DNA of 64,000 bases from Hydractinia symbiolongicarpus (Eukaryota; Cnidaria; Hydrozoa; Anthoathecata; Hydractiniidae): contig NC_079885.1 of the NCBI RefSeq assembly GCF_029227915.1, forward strand, positions 17,993,001-18,057,000. The letters are read 5' to 3'. This document shows positions 39,101 through 52,700 of the stretch, in pieces (the first letter of the stretch is position 1; every line of letters starts with the position of its first letter). Made by a program: the position numbers and the translations under genes. The notes under the pieces are model-generated. The model had not been told where the DNA came from and did no database searches. It saw only the letters and a list, made by a program, of their open reading frames with translations.

Positions 39101-42100
39101 TTGATAAAAAAGTTCCGTAATTAAAGAGAATACATTCATTGTTGGAGATTTTTGTAAGCTGAAAGTACTTACTGGTGAGTTGGAAACTCTTTCCGAAGAG
39201 AATCAAATATAAATTTTTCTACAGCTTCATCTGTTTCAGTGACTAAGTCAGTAATATCACCTTTACCAGCATATGATTTGACTTTGTAATAGTTCTCTTC
39301 CACAATCTAAAAGTACAAATGGTAAATTATGAAGTTGTATTTATAAAAATATAAGTCCACTTCAAGGTGGCAATGAAAAAATATATCTATCATTTATTTT
39401 TTAGTAGTCATTTATGTTTTTTTCACTTTATCAATAAAAAAATAAATATTTTGACCTGACGGTTGTACACAATCACTGTTGTTTTAATTTGGCACTTTTG
39501 CAGATTTAATTTGCTTTTATTATTGTAAGTTACTTGCCTAGTTAATGGCCCTAATAAGTTTATATGTTACAGTTTAGTTTCAGATTAATTCCATAAGCTT
39601 TTGCTATAGATACTGGATTCATTAGTGTACATTTGGTCAGGAATTAAATATATTACTATACTATTATTATACCATTTTCTAGCATTGTCTGTCTACAGAG
39701 TTGTCTTGTATCCTGCTCACACAAACTATATGTTGTTACTGTAGTTCTATAGGAGGACCAGGACCCAGGGGCAGGTTTTTTTAGTGTCAGATTTTAGCCT
39801 TGCTATAGGACCAGGACGTGGGCCAGGTTTTTCTCAGTACCAAATTTTAGCCTTGCTATTGGATCAGAACCGAGGGCGAAGTTTTTTTAGCATTGAATTT
39901 TAGCCATGTCATTCTTATTATGTAAATCACTAAATTAAAGTCATATCAAAAATACTTTAATCAGAATAAACATACATCTTCATTGTGTTTTAAAAAGAAC
40001 AAGTATAGTAGCTAATACATAGAAAGGAAATAAATAAATGAATAAAAGAACATAATGAAAAATATTATTTTTACACTTTTTTAAAACACATCCAAAATAT
40101 AACAATTGAAAACCTCTAAATTAATGAAAGACTCAAATTAAAAAGCATTTATGTTTTTATTCATGATAAACTTGTTGTCATTAATCATTTTTTAACTTCA
40201 ACCTGGCAAAAAATGGAAAATTTCAATAGAATGTGTAAGTTGTAGGATACACCCACATAAATAATGAGAAAGTAACTAACAGAAAAAAACTTTAAATTAA
40301 TAGAACGGCAGTGTTTACACTGTCACATTTAAAAACTCCTGCAGTTATTTATCACTTCCACATGTTCCTGTTCTAAGAATTGTTTGAGACACTTGAAAAG
40401 TGAATTCTACTAACGTTAAAGTGAAATTACACATTACTGAGTTGGGAGGATTTATAACATGTGAAACACCAGGTTTTGTAAGAAACTGTTTTACAGTTGC
40501 TAAAATCATCTGTAAATGAATCTTGGCCAGACATGCCAGCATCTGATCACTAAGAGAACATATAAAAAAAATGCAGCAGTAGCTATTCACATGACATTGT
40601 GTCATCAACCCCTTTTAATGGATGACATCATTGTTTTAACATCAAAATCAGTGAACCATCTGATGACTCTGGAGGCTTTACATATTAATCAATTACGTCC
40701 ACAACTAAATACTAGAGATGAATATAAAGTCGGACATTGTGCATTGTACACCTTGTGCATCTTCTTTAGCTTTTGAATGTTGTTGGTTATACTTTAGTTG
40801 ACCAGTTATTTCACATTACGAGTTCTATTTTGTTTTTGTGTAGCCTTTAAATCTCTTTTTTCATTTATTAAATATTGCAAAAAATTTTTGCTTAATTTCA
40901 AAAGCATGCTATTTTAAATTTCAAGATTCCAAGCAAATGAAATTTTGGCACTACACAAACCAAAACATTTGAAGCAATAACATTTATGTGCTTGGCAAGT
41001 GACATAAAGATCCACAAATGTTAGAAATGTTTATTTCTATAAGATATTGATGTCTTGTAGTATTTTTTTCTAATATAGTAATGTTACTTTGTATGTGACA
41101 AACAGGAGTTTGGTCCTGGTCCTGACACCTGGTACTCCTATAGAGTCCTGGCTCCTACTTTTTCAGTATATATACCGAAAATATTAAACCTTATTATAGT
41201 ATATTATTATATACAGTGAAAGTAAAGAGAAAAATTTTTATTGAAGAGTGCATCTTTTTGTTCACCACACAAGGCCAAAAGAACTCACCACAAAAAATGT
41301 AAACAAGGTCTATAGACATAGCTAAATGAAAATCTGTCATCCTTTAATTTCACAAAAGTTCTCCTGATACTTATACACATGTTCAAATAAAAAAAAATGC
41401 TGTTTTTTTTAATAAATTTATATATTGATATGTTTGAATGATGTTGGACTTATGTTATAAAGCTTGAAAAGTTAGTAAACAAGTATTTTTAATTTTTTTA
41501 AAAAGCTCTTTCCTTCTCAAGATATGCACATGAATTCTATCGTTTTCAACATGCAAAAATAGCTCATGTATTTAATATAATAGGTTAACAATAACAACGA
41601 AAGTTCTGATGCTACCGAAAGCTCATGCGAAGGTGATAACTATCGCGTACATGTACAGTTACATTCAGGCAGTACTGTATATCTCACAAAGTTTGATTGA
41701 AAACCGACATGCAGATTCTACGTTATAAGTTATCCTAAAAAACTGTAGCTAGCCTATAGCTAACTAGCTAGCATAATTTCCCTTGGCATAAAACTGTTAA
41801 AAGAAAGAGTAAACCTTATCCACAGGACTCCTTTTTATGTTGGTGCTAAGAAGAGTCACTAAACTAAGAAAAATCCTGCAAAGGCCTGTTTGTTGAATTT
41901 CCTGGCAGTGATCAGTCAGGGAAATCCTCTTAAACTGTATAGCTTAATTTGGAGATCTCCTAAATAAGCTGTATCATACAGCTTAATTAGGTGACATACA
42001 TCTAAGTTAGGAGGTAGAAAAAGTTTTTTCCTGATTTCTCGAAAAATGTAAATTTTAGCAGAATCACCACTGCAGCTCTTTCATCATCAGTTTGACCACT

Positions 42101-42713
42101 ATATTATAAAAAAAGAACGGTATTTCCAGCACTCCGGGTTCAAAAGATATGCACTATAAACAATGGTTCATTGTTAGCGATAGTCTATTTAAGCTGTACT
42201 GCATCCTAGTTAGGATGTCACGTCATATTTTTAAAACTTCAAATTTAGCGGATCTCCGGGGTGCTACGAAAAAACTAATGCATTGGAGACATTTATATGC
42301 ACGTAAATATTGGATTTATTCAGTTAAATAGATGCTAAAATTCAGTTAAATGTGTGTTTTAGACGATCAAAGTTTTGTACATCTTAACTAAGCTGTAAAA
42401 CGCCTAATTAGACTGTATCATACATCCTAATTAAGCTGACATCTAAATTAAGCTGTACAGCTTAATTAAGAGGATTTCCCTGACTGGTGATTATTTTCGT
42501 TAACTTATAGCTAGTTTCTTAATTTGTAAACAGAGCAGCGGGCTTTGAGCTTAGATCTAACAGTCTAGATCAAATTGGAAGAGGGTTATTATTACATCCC
42601 CTCCAACCCATGCTAGGATGGAAAACGGACGTTAAACTGAGAATGGAGAGAGAATGATGATATGATGATGAATGGCTCTTTTAGTAGTGGCTGGTATTTT
42701 ACAAAAATGGATT

Positions 42714-42762
<49 letters not shown>

Positions 42763-43164
42763 GTGCATATTTTACATGGCTAGCCTCACAAATATCGAGG
42801 GATATACCCTGTCTATTATTTCCAGGAGGGGCCATGGCGTAGATGGAGAGTCCTAGAGTATTTAATGCTCATTTTGAGCTACGCAGACCCAATTAGAGCC
42901 CGCGCTCTACTAGACAACTCCCGGCAACATCCAACGGCCCACAAAGTGTGCCATCTTCCCAATTTCCCTCACATGGCTTGGGTTAACGCACAGAGTACGA
43001 GAGCTATAACCACTAATCTACGGCGCCACAAGAGGGGCAGGTAGCTAGCTAACAATTTGATCTACCTTCCCAGCACATTTTGCAGTGTTTATCGCTGTGA
43101 GTAGGTATCGAAGGCGTTCGTCATTTTTACTTGAAAGATGTTGGAGTACCTCGTCGGACGCCAT
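36181..43164 (-). CDS. IMPA1: Inositol monophosphatase
   Basis: Mg2+-dependent, lithium-sensitive cytosolic enzyme that hydrolyses inositol monophosphates to free inositol for phosphoinositide resynthesis. Minus-strand exons, phase-checked: 43164-43066, 39306-39173, 38811-38707, 38470-38425, 37850-37739, 37311-37200, 36938-36787, 36290-36181; 289 aa, close to the usual ~277. Metal-site motifs are intact: DLVTETD, FIGEES (Glu82/83), [12 protein letters not shown] (Asp102, Asp105) and HCWDVAAG (Asp234). [19 protein letters not shown] and [13 protein letters not shown] follow the family order. The start ATG is in aaaatggcg context. The donor after NPVS (gtaagg) was chosen over an earlier gtgagc because only it keeps frame. 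Intron 1 (3.8 kb) contains a MITE, a SINE and a tandem repeat. Head-to-head with the kinesin. Confidence 0.97.
39741..39910. repeat. Three ~65-bp tandem units in IMPA1 intron 1
   Basis: Units of the type ctataggaccaggac, gggcaggttttt, cagattttagccttg repeat three times with divergence. A related inverted segment (cctggtcctgacacctggta, then ctcctatag) is at 41113-41143, so the block may be one end of a ~1.4-kb TIR element. Confidence 0.65.
41913..42486. mobile_element. MITE with ~30-bp TIRs and GTGAT duplication
   Basis: 574 bp. The left end is cagtcagggaaatcctctta and the right end is its inverse, ending taagaggatttccctgactg. It is flanked by gtgat at 41908-41912 and 42487-42491, a 5-bp target-site duplication. 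Inside, ttaagctgta/tacagctta words recur. Non-coding, in IMPA1 intron 1. Confidence 0.88.
42555..42670 (+). mobile_element. 5'-truncated LINE tail with tgatga repeats
   Basis: tagatcaaattggaagaggg is shared with the LINE fragment at about 24014. It is followed by ccaacccatgctaggatgga and a short run of tgatga-type repeats. It reads as the extreme 3' end of the same LINE family. Confidence 0.6.
42717..43028 (-). mobile_element. tRNA-derived-like SINE with (atct)n tail
   Basis: Read on the minus strand, it begins ggcgccgtagattagtggtt, which resembles a tRNA 5' half with a pol III A box (tagattagtgg). The B box is not clear. The middle has ccatgtgagggaaattggg, the 3' part has ccatggcccctcctggaaat, and the tail is about eleven atct units (42717-42761). 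The middle is shared with the SINE at 58841-59089 and the 3' part with 17609-17682. Confidence 0.72.
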
Positions 43165-43711
43165 TTTGTTTGTTTTGATTTTTTTTAAGAATTACATGTG
43201 TGTGCGGGTTTCAAATAATTTGCATATTTAGATTTGTTACGATTCCTGATGGTTGTCCTGGGTAATCAAAGAATGTTTTAAAGATTTATCTTACCCCTTG
43301 GACAAAATGTGACCTAGACTACTATTTACATTTGTTTTTCATTATAGTGTTCTACGAATGTTTGTTTTGATCAATAGAACAAGAATATATAAGACCCCAA
43401 ATGTGAGCAAAATGCGCTTAAGACATTCTGCAAAATATACATTTAAAAGTTAATTTGTTGTGGGCACGTCAAAACAGATAAATTCACGAATTTAAAATAC
43501 ACAGTAGGTGTTCAGTAGAGTGATGTGCCAGCACGTAGAAATCGAAAGTTATTTTATTTATGTTGACAACCTGTATCTTGCGGGAATTGAAAGACGGGGT
43601 GAAGGAAAGAAATTAAAAAAAATAGAATTTATTGGTAGGTAATCTAAAGCCTGAAGCAAAGGCAATGGTGGATGCAAATTTGACTTGGTAACGAGCTTCG
43701 CCTAAGCCAAC
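43165..43711. promoter_or_regulatory. Putative bidirectional promoter, IMPA1 / kinesin
   Basis: 547 bp separate the two divergent start codons, so both promoters and 5' UTRs must fit here unless non-coding first exons exist elsewhere. It is A+T-rich with no clear CpG cluster. No specific element can be named with confidence. Confidence 0.55.
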
Positions 43712-46700
43712 ATGAGTGAATCGTAAGTACTACCTATTTTATGTAACCAAAACGTGTACATACTCTGCCGCTGTGATTTCTCATTTAATGGAAAGCTAGC
43801 TATTAATAAATAGATAATTGCGCTATAGCTCTTTAGTTAAAATTGTTTTATACTGAACCTTATTAAAGCTGTTCCTGGAAATATATTAGGTCCTTTTCAA
43901 TTGCCCAATCTTAAAATACAAGGGTGCTGACTTGCCAGAACATAGCGCAAAAAGTACAAAGATCTTGACATTTTTAGAAAAACTAGAAACTTTTTGGTTG
44001 TACCAAAGCACCAATGTTTTTTCTTAACACTGTACAGGAACAGAGAACTTATTAAACTAAGAAAAACATAATGTTATCAACAAGAGTTGTGTGGGCTAAG
44101 CAAGTCTTTTCTGTTAACAAGGGTGATTATTAATGGTTTAATAACAGCAGTTTTAAAGAGAGAAAAAATGTTACTTTGGGGCAACAACAACCAATTTTTA
44201 TATCATTTTAATAGAAATTTAGCTTTTGGCTTATGAAGGAAATATGAAAATCTACCTTCATTAAAAAAATTCATTTTACAAAAACAAAAACATTTTTCCA
44301 TCTCTGTTAAGTTTTTAGTTCAGTGATTCAGATTTTGGATTGCTTGAGACCCAAAGAAAGAACATTTGCAATTTTTGCTTATTTTAACACAAAAAACACT
44401 GTTATATATGAGGGCAAGATCAGACGACTTTTTAAATAAAATTCACCCTTTTCAGGCAATAGCTCTCATTAATAAAAATAGGTTTTGTCAGTTAAGATAT
44501 AAACTTACAAAATCATTTCCAAAAATTTTTTGCAAGGTATTCTATACTATCTAGCTCTTATGCACTATATTCAAGACAGAGCTAGTATACGATATGTTAA
44601 GAAAATAATTGGCTGATTATCAGATTTTCCTACATAATAATACTGCTAACAAATTTGTGCTTGTTTCAACATAAAAAATTGGTTTTCTGGAATATTTATG
44701 TTTTGTTTTTTTCTCCACCTTTTTAATTTTTTAGGGTGAAGGTTGCTGTACGTGTTCGACCATTCAATGGAAGGTAACGAAACTTTATTTTCCCTTTTTA
44801 TAATCTGGATAAGAGTTATTAACACGAATGCAGTACGTTGGTCTGTAAATTATCAATGTGTTTAAGTGACCCTTCCAGTATAATACGCATGTCTTTTATT
44901 ATATATCAAATATCTCCTTCTGTATAATTATGATTTATTAAAAGGTATCCTGTTGATAGGGGGAAAAGATCTTCTATCCATTTAATTTTATTAAGAGGGA
45001 CTATGTGGATTGTCTAATTTTTGTGGCACGGTGATATTGTGTGTTTAAAGGGGCGAATTAAAATTTACCAAGTTTTATTAACCCCTTACAATTAATCTAC
45101 TAAGAATATCAATCCTGCACGTAGGATTATTAAACCAAGTATAAATTTTATCCAATTTTTTTTCTGGTTTTTGCCCTTTACTAGGTAAAATGCTTAGTCG
45201 CACTTGCTGCTGCTTCTAATGTATTTCCTTTTTGATGTCCAGGAAGTTTTGAAATCTACTCCTAAAAATGACCAAAAAATTTCACAGAAGTTTCAACTTT
45301 GCTTTTGTTTTTCTTGTTTACAATAGCCCTACATGGATCTGTTTCATTTCTATGGCTTATTATTTTGGCTACCCCAACCAACCAAGTTGGAAGGAAAGGA
45401 AGGAGGATCTGCCCCCTACTACCTTGTCTAGTGCCATATGTTGCGACAAACACAAAAAGAATAAAGAGAGTAATATATTTTTCAATCAGTTCAAAAAAAT
45501 AGAAAAGATAATAGAGTAATTACTGTACTATAGAAATAGTTTTTGCAGTATGCAACTTTCTCAAAAGATAATTCCACAAAAAACATTCTGAATTTTGTTT
45601 ATTAGTCTTAAAATTGAATAAAGCTAATTTATTACTCTAATGTTCAAAATAAGGAGTGTGAAATTTTTACAAACCACACTTCAAAACACTATTCAGGTGA
45701 AAAAAGGGCTGACATATAATATGACTTATTCATGCCAAACGTGGATAATTTATGGAACTGTCTTAAAAGACTTGGCTTTCAAAACATCAGCTGCTTCAAA
45801 AAGCATTTGAAATCAGTGAAAATTCTGTCTTACACCTTGCCAGGTTTTCATTTGTAAGCTATCATATACTTACTTTCTACGACCATACCACAATGAACAC
45901 ATCTGTTCTTGTCAGCTCACAGAAGTTAAGCATACTTTTTTTTTCACAAAGTTTTAAGGGGCTTCCAAACTTTGGGAAAATGGTTCATAAAGGTATATGT
46001 TTGGCTTAGTGAAATTTTCAGGTTTGTATGTTAAGTTAAATGTGAGAAATTGAGGTTTGCATTTTATGACTTACAAGTTCCAAACCACAGTAAGGAATGT
46101 TATATTGTTTGTTATATTTCTCATTCTATGTATGGTTATGCATATTAATATTTTGATGCAAGTAAAAGTCAACGTTATGCCCTGCACTTTTTAAACAACT
46201 TTAAATTTTGGGTGAAAATATAAAAATTGGGCTTACAGGACTTATAGCATGTTTCACACAATGAAAGAAGACATTACATTGTGACACAGTAAGCTTGTCT
46301 TATGGAGCCAGAGAGTTGTGAGCTAAATTTAATTAAAAGAATCCTGGGATTTTTTATTTACTTGTTATAAGATGCTTTTTTTGTTTCAAGCTTGTCGATG
46401 TAGTTATATCACTGGATGGATTATATGTTCTTGTCTCTGAAAATTTCTGGCTTACCAACAATATGTTGTTGTAAGCTTGTTTAAGCCCATGTTTTTGTTT
46501 GTTACTCAACTGATAGTATACATTGGTCTGGACAACCTCTTAAATTTTTGAGATTTAAGCATATTAAATATTTTCAATATTATGTATAAAAAACTTCACT
46601 ATTAAGAACTGAAAAGCTTCCTGGATAGCAAGAGAAAGTAAAAAAAATCAAACTTTAGTGGTGTATCCAGTCTAACCAATAAAAGGAACATTAGAAAAAT

Positions 46701-49700
46701 AAATGCCTTAGTTCATTTTTACTATCCCTTAGGCTAACATATTTAATGCAAAATCTTTAACTTCATGTTGCAATATTTTCTGCATTGGTCATCTAATGTG
46801 TCTTTCAAATTTGACCATCTAAAGACATCTTTTTTTATAAAAAAAGTTGTTCCCAGGTGTAGCCTGTCTTTACTTTTTAAACCTAAGATATACATTATTA
46901 GCACCATGCACAATATTTACGAAAAAGTATGCATAATTGTATTTTTGAAATTCAATGGTATATAAATGCAATGAGAATCACCGCGATAGTGAATTGATAA
47001 CAAAAAAAACTACATTGTTTGTGATGTTTCGGGTGTTCACACCCATTAACGGGTGTGTGAACAGCTGAAATGTCACAAACAATGTATATAAATGCGATTT
47101 AGAAATTTTTATTTTTATTGTGAGAAAGACTAAATATTTTCCAATTGCTATAAAACGTTTATTCCAATTGCAATAAAAAAGTAGTCAAAAAGAGCGACAT
47201 TGTGCCACATGACCAACTCAGTTAAGATGCTTGTACATATGAACATGTTCTCTTGGTAAAAGTACTGCCAAGGTTGTTTAATTTTTTTTAAAAAGGAAAC
47301 ATTAATAATCATTTTATTATTTATGGCTTGTTAATATTTTTTAGAGAAAAGGACAGAAATTCAAAATGTGTCATCGAAATGATTGGGGCAATGACCCAAA
47401 TTACAGATCCAGAAAATCCAAGTAATACATTTCGTATTTTATTATATCCATTTGTAGAAAGAAAAAAAATTATTATAGTAATTCTTTTTTCTTTTTTTCC
47501 TCAGGTCAACCACCAAAAGAAGTAAGTTTTTTTTTTAATAGTGTTTTTCAATTAAGTCTAAATATTTTTAAATCATAATTGATTATGATTTAATATATTT
47601 TAAATTTTTATAACTTACTAGACACCTAGAACTTACTAGACTCAACTTACGAGTAATGTCTGCTAAAAACTGAAAGTTATTTTACATAAAAAATAAATTA
47701 TTATCATACTATTATTAACGAATTTCAGGTTGAAAATTTAATTCAATGTACCAGTGCAATGTTGTTTTTCAAACTTTTCTTGAGCTTCCTTCCTCGTGCC
47801 ACTACTTTTGCTCTCCATTTTGTAAACACTACGCACACAAAAATGAGGCTTTCTTATATGCTACATCACTGACCAGGTTTTATAAAACACAGAGACTGAA
47901 TAAAGAGAAATTTAATTTGTAACTCTGTACATTTTAAAATAGCCCTTGCTACGAGCTAGACACTTTCAAATAAATAATTTATTACTGCTATAAGTAGTTT
48001 TGGATAGAGGTTATTAAGACTTTGGAAAAATAAAATCACAAATAAACAACTTAAAAGTTGAAAACATGCAATAGAAATTAGTAACAACATATAAGTCAAA
48101 GTATGTATGTATGCTATAATATACAATACATAAATAAATTCATTTTTGGGTGCCCTGGATTTTAAATCAGGCAAAATGATTAAAATCATGATGGTGGAAA
48201 CCGAGACTTAAAATAAAAAACTGCACAATTGTGTGAGTGAGCAGCACAATAGCTACTGAAAACAGGAATAAGCGCTCTAGCTCAAAATGGCGACGATTTA
48301 AGCGAACTCACTAGTTGAAGTTGTGAAATCGAAGATTGAAGTGGACTTTCAGCTTTAATTATAACTTACTGGCTATGCAGTTTATCATAAGCAAAGCTTG
48401 GTGCTCAGCATATGCCATGTACTTTTACCCTGGTCATTTATTCAGGACCTTGTATGAGTGGGACAGGATGCTGAATGTTTTTGAGGACAAACCATAATTT
48501 CGCCCAAGGAAAAAACTCAAAATTAGTTATGCTTAGATATTTTGGAGAATGCATTGAAATTCAATAATTGTGCAAGTTGTTTTATTATTATTTTATTTTT
48601 ATTATTATTATTATTTTACATAAAAGCTTTCTTACGAAAAGAATCATTTTTCAAGAAACTACTAATGATGCAATTTGTTAAGAAAATATCAAAACGCCTT
48701 TCAAAGTCTAAAAAGCATCTATGTACCAGGCTTTTTCAGGACAGGCGTGCGATCGCACACGCATGTGCACACCTTCTCCACACGCGTAAATCGTTTTAGG
48801 CATGTGATTAATCGCATGGCTGAAAAATAAATATTGAGTTTTCAAAACCAACCTAAAAATCCATTTTGTAGTGTGCGATGGTAGCTCTCGAAATAATTTT
48901 TGGAGACTCTTCAGACAAAAGGTCCAATAGATTTCTGTCTTGGTCGGACACTTTCAGATCTCAGAATTATTGAAGAGTCCCGGTCCTTTTAATCGAGGAG
49001 CAAGCCTATTCATAGCCAACCTGACCATCCTAGCTACAGTACCGATTGCGAGTAACTATACACAAGTATTAAACTACGGGTACGAGTAATTTCTCCTGTG
49101 GGTATTCCACGAGTACGCGACAATATACTGCGCGTACGAGTACGTCAAAAATACTCACACATTTTTGCTACTGTTCTCACACAGTACTCGCTAGCGTGCA
49201 CGAAAGGGAAACGGTAAAATTAAACGATAAACTTTTGCGATAATTTCTAAAAATGTTTTTCGGTGTTTACGCTATTATTTTTTTTTTATTTTTTTAAATT
49301 AATTAGGATGATGTTGGGTTTCATATTGTTTGTCATATTTTTAAAATAAAGAACAAAGTTAGGGAAACTCCGTTTTGACAATTTTCAAATAAAATACATC
49401 ATGTCAAGGTTTAAACAGTTTTTGAAAGAAATCCTGCGATGTGTAAACAGTTTTCTAATGAAATATAGTAATATTATAGGCCATTTAGTTTTGTTTTTTA
49501 AAAGAACCTAATACTTATGACCTCACTGCACTTAACGTGCTTCACTTTTTTCTCTCAATAACGATTTCCTCACTCTCCCTAAAACACGATTCTGGAGATT
49601 AATTTTTCTTTTGTGTTGAATGTTATTCTAACCTATTTATATCTTTGCAATCACATTAAGCATATTGAAATGATTTGCTTCTGGTAATAGGGCAGTATGC

Positions 49701-52700
49701 CAGGTATCATTTTTAGGTGTTATTGACAGGTATTTTTAACAAGCTAGTACCCAGGACTAAATTGATAAATGCTGAATTTAATGGATTTTTTCTTTATGCA
49801 CTTAAAAACGAAACCCACGTGCGGTATAATTCTTTTTTTCTGTATAAAGTTTGTTAAAATGTAGCTGAACTTTGTGAATGAATTTTGCAGTTTTATTTAA
49901 GCCACAGGGATAAAGATGAATTTTTTTAAATTTGTAAACAAAGCATATTTTTGCCTATTTGCTTGTGATGACCTGAAAAATAAAGAATAAATATAAAAAT
50001 GACAGTATAGTCATGCATGCTATTTCAGACATGTAGAAAACGAAGTTAAGATTGAGAGAGTTGCTATACCAGTAGACGCTCAATCATCGTGTTTGGGGTT
50101 CACGATTTAAAATGTCCCCTACTTTTCTACCACAAAATGAATGCGCATCAAAAATTAACTTTGGAGCCCGTATCAGACGCGTAACAACCTTTGCACGTGC
50201 GTTTTATATCGCACAAGTTACTTGATTTACAAATATTTACAAATATTTCTGAAAAAGCCTGATATACACGTTTTAAGCAAAAGTTTTTATGTAACAATTC
50301 ATTAAACTAGCATTGATGATACAATTTATTTTTTACATAAGGAGCTTTTAATGATTGTTAAATGCATTATGCATTGTGGTATAGTCACTCTGAAATACCT
50401 TGTCATGCATCAAAGCAACAATTGCACAGAAAGACATAAATTTATCCTGTTTTCAGCCATATAACTTCTCTTACAAAATAGAAATTAAAATACGAATGTA
50501 CTGTTGTGGCTCTTTTTTAAGCAAATGAAATCATCTTAAATCAACTATTTATAGGCAGGTTTGTTAGGCTGGGAATATACTTTTCGTTGCTCTACAAAAT
50601 ATTACCCCCATATTCTTTATTCCAAATTTATTCTTATGTACTAGAATCATGTCCATACTTCTTTTGTTATTATGGGCAATCAGGAAAGTTCATTTTTTCA
50701 ATGAAAAAGATTGTGCATTTAATGTAATCTTTATTGTTGTAATATATGACAAAAAGAAAAAACTGACTTATTTTTTAGACTTATGTTTTAATGACCATTT
50801 AGTGTGTTAATATCATGAAACTTTTTTTGTTTTAGTTTTCATTTGATTTTTCTTATTGGTAAGTAATTTTGAATATTTTATTTCATTGTGCTCTGTCTAA
50901 TCTAAAACATGCAGCCTTAAAAAATATAAACCACAACAAAGGTTTAAAGCAAATCAGGGATGAGTGTTAAAACCGCCAGGGTTTCCTTGTTAAGAACTAG
51001 TGTGGCTACAAGTAAAAACAAACCAATTAAATAGACTCTAAATAGAAAAAAAAAAAGATTTAAAGGTAGTAAGTGATTATATAGAGGCTAAGCAAAGAAT
51101 GGCTCAGCTTTTTTGGGGAAAGCTCACAAAATTCTTTGGTACACAATGTGTGTCACCACAATTACAACAACAACACTTGAATTTTCTTAGAATTCCTTTT
51201 TTGCAAAGAAAGAAGTTTTAGACACAAGTTATCTAACACCAATCCTTTGTTTTTTTTACATCCAAGTATATGCTGTGTAACTTTTTGCATCAAACCATAA
51301 TTTTCTGATGCAACGTAAAACATGCAAACATGACTAAATATCTAAAAAGACATGTGAAGACTTTGGAGTTAGCGATTTAGTTCTTAAGATTGGTCTATCA
51401 TAAATATATTTCATAAATTATACTACAATGTACTTCTTTTTTTGTGTAATCACTGATGAAATAAAGCTCAGAAACAATTTTATTCTCACAATATTTCTTG
51501 CTTGTCTACATCATGCTGCTTTTTTAAGTGTTTAACCACCAAGTTATATGACTGTGGGCATGCTTTCGCATCAGCATACTGTGACACTTTATTACTATAT
51601 ATCATCACAAATTATTTTTAATTCAAGTCAACAAGTTGGTTCTCGAGATAAATGTCTTCAAAGTTCACTAATTTTGCGAAATTATGATATAATTAAATAT
51701 TGAAATTTATGTAAAATGTTTAACGTCAAGCTGAATAGCCAAAAAGCATTTTTAACCCTATATTGCTTGGCAAAAATGTTAATTACAACACCTCACTTGA
51801 GCTAGTTCATGATGTCATGCTTAAGTGGAATCAATTAAGAAAAAAATTACTTAAATTTTTAAACAACTTTTTAAGCTCTTCCATATGAAATTAACTTGTT
51901 ATTTTCGTAGGAGCAAGCTTTAACTAATTTTATTCAAATGATGTTGTATAAAATTAATTTGTTTTTAACATTACAATATTGTAGGTCTCATGATGAATTT
52001 CACACTGACGATGCAGGAAATTTTGTTGCTGACACACCGAAGTACGCTGATCAGAGAAAAGTATTTGATGATCTAGGTCAGGGTGTGCTTAATAATGCAG
52101 TTAAAGGTGAGGAGTTGCATAGGGTGTAAAGGGTGTAAAAATGACTGTTAAGAGTAGCACATCTGGCTGTATCCAGCATATTAAACGGATTTAGTCATTT
52201 AGCCATTTCCCAATTAGCACTTTTTGAAGATTTTGCTACTAAGAACAAAGTCAGGTTTTCCCCATAGCCATAAAAAGATGACATTCTAATTTTAAAGCAG
52301 CATATTCACCACACTTAGTCCGTCACGAAACCTAGAATTGTCGATGTTTTCTAGAAGGTAGTTAATATAGAAAATTTAAATAAGTTGCTTTTCTTTGCAT
52401 TTATATGATATTTCACAGAACTTTTTATGCTCAATTATTGCATGGATTATTATCAATAATAAACAAAACCATAAACTGGTTTAAAGTCTATCAAGGTGTC
52501 TTATTATAATTAAATTCACATACCTAAAGTTACTAGACTGTGTTTTGTCATCATTATGTTGCGTACAAAAAGTTTTTATTTATAGCAAAATTTATATATA
52601 GCAAAATTTTTATAATTCCTATCAATTTACATTTTTATAAATGTAGATTGATAGGATATATCACATTATTGCATGAGCTACTACAAAATTTACATTATGT

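Noticed and set aside
42717-43028. A functional tRNA gene on the minus strand
   Set aside because: There is an A-box-like head, but no B box, acceptor stem or anticodon arm that folds. The tetranucleotide tail and shared core indicate a SINE.
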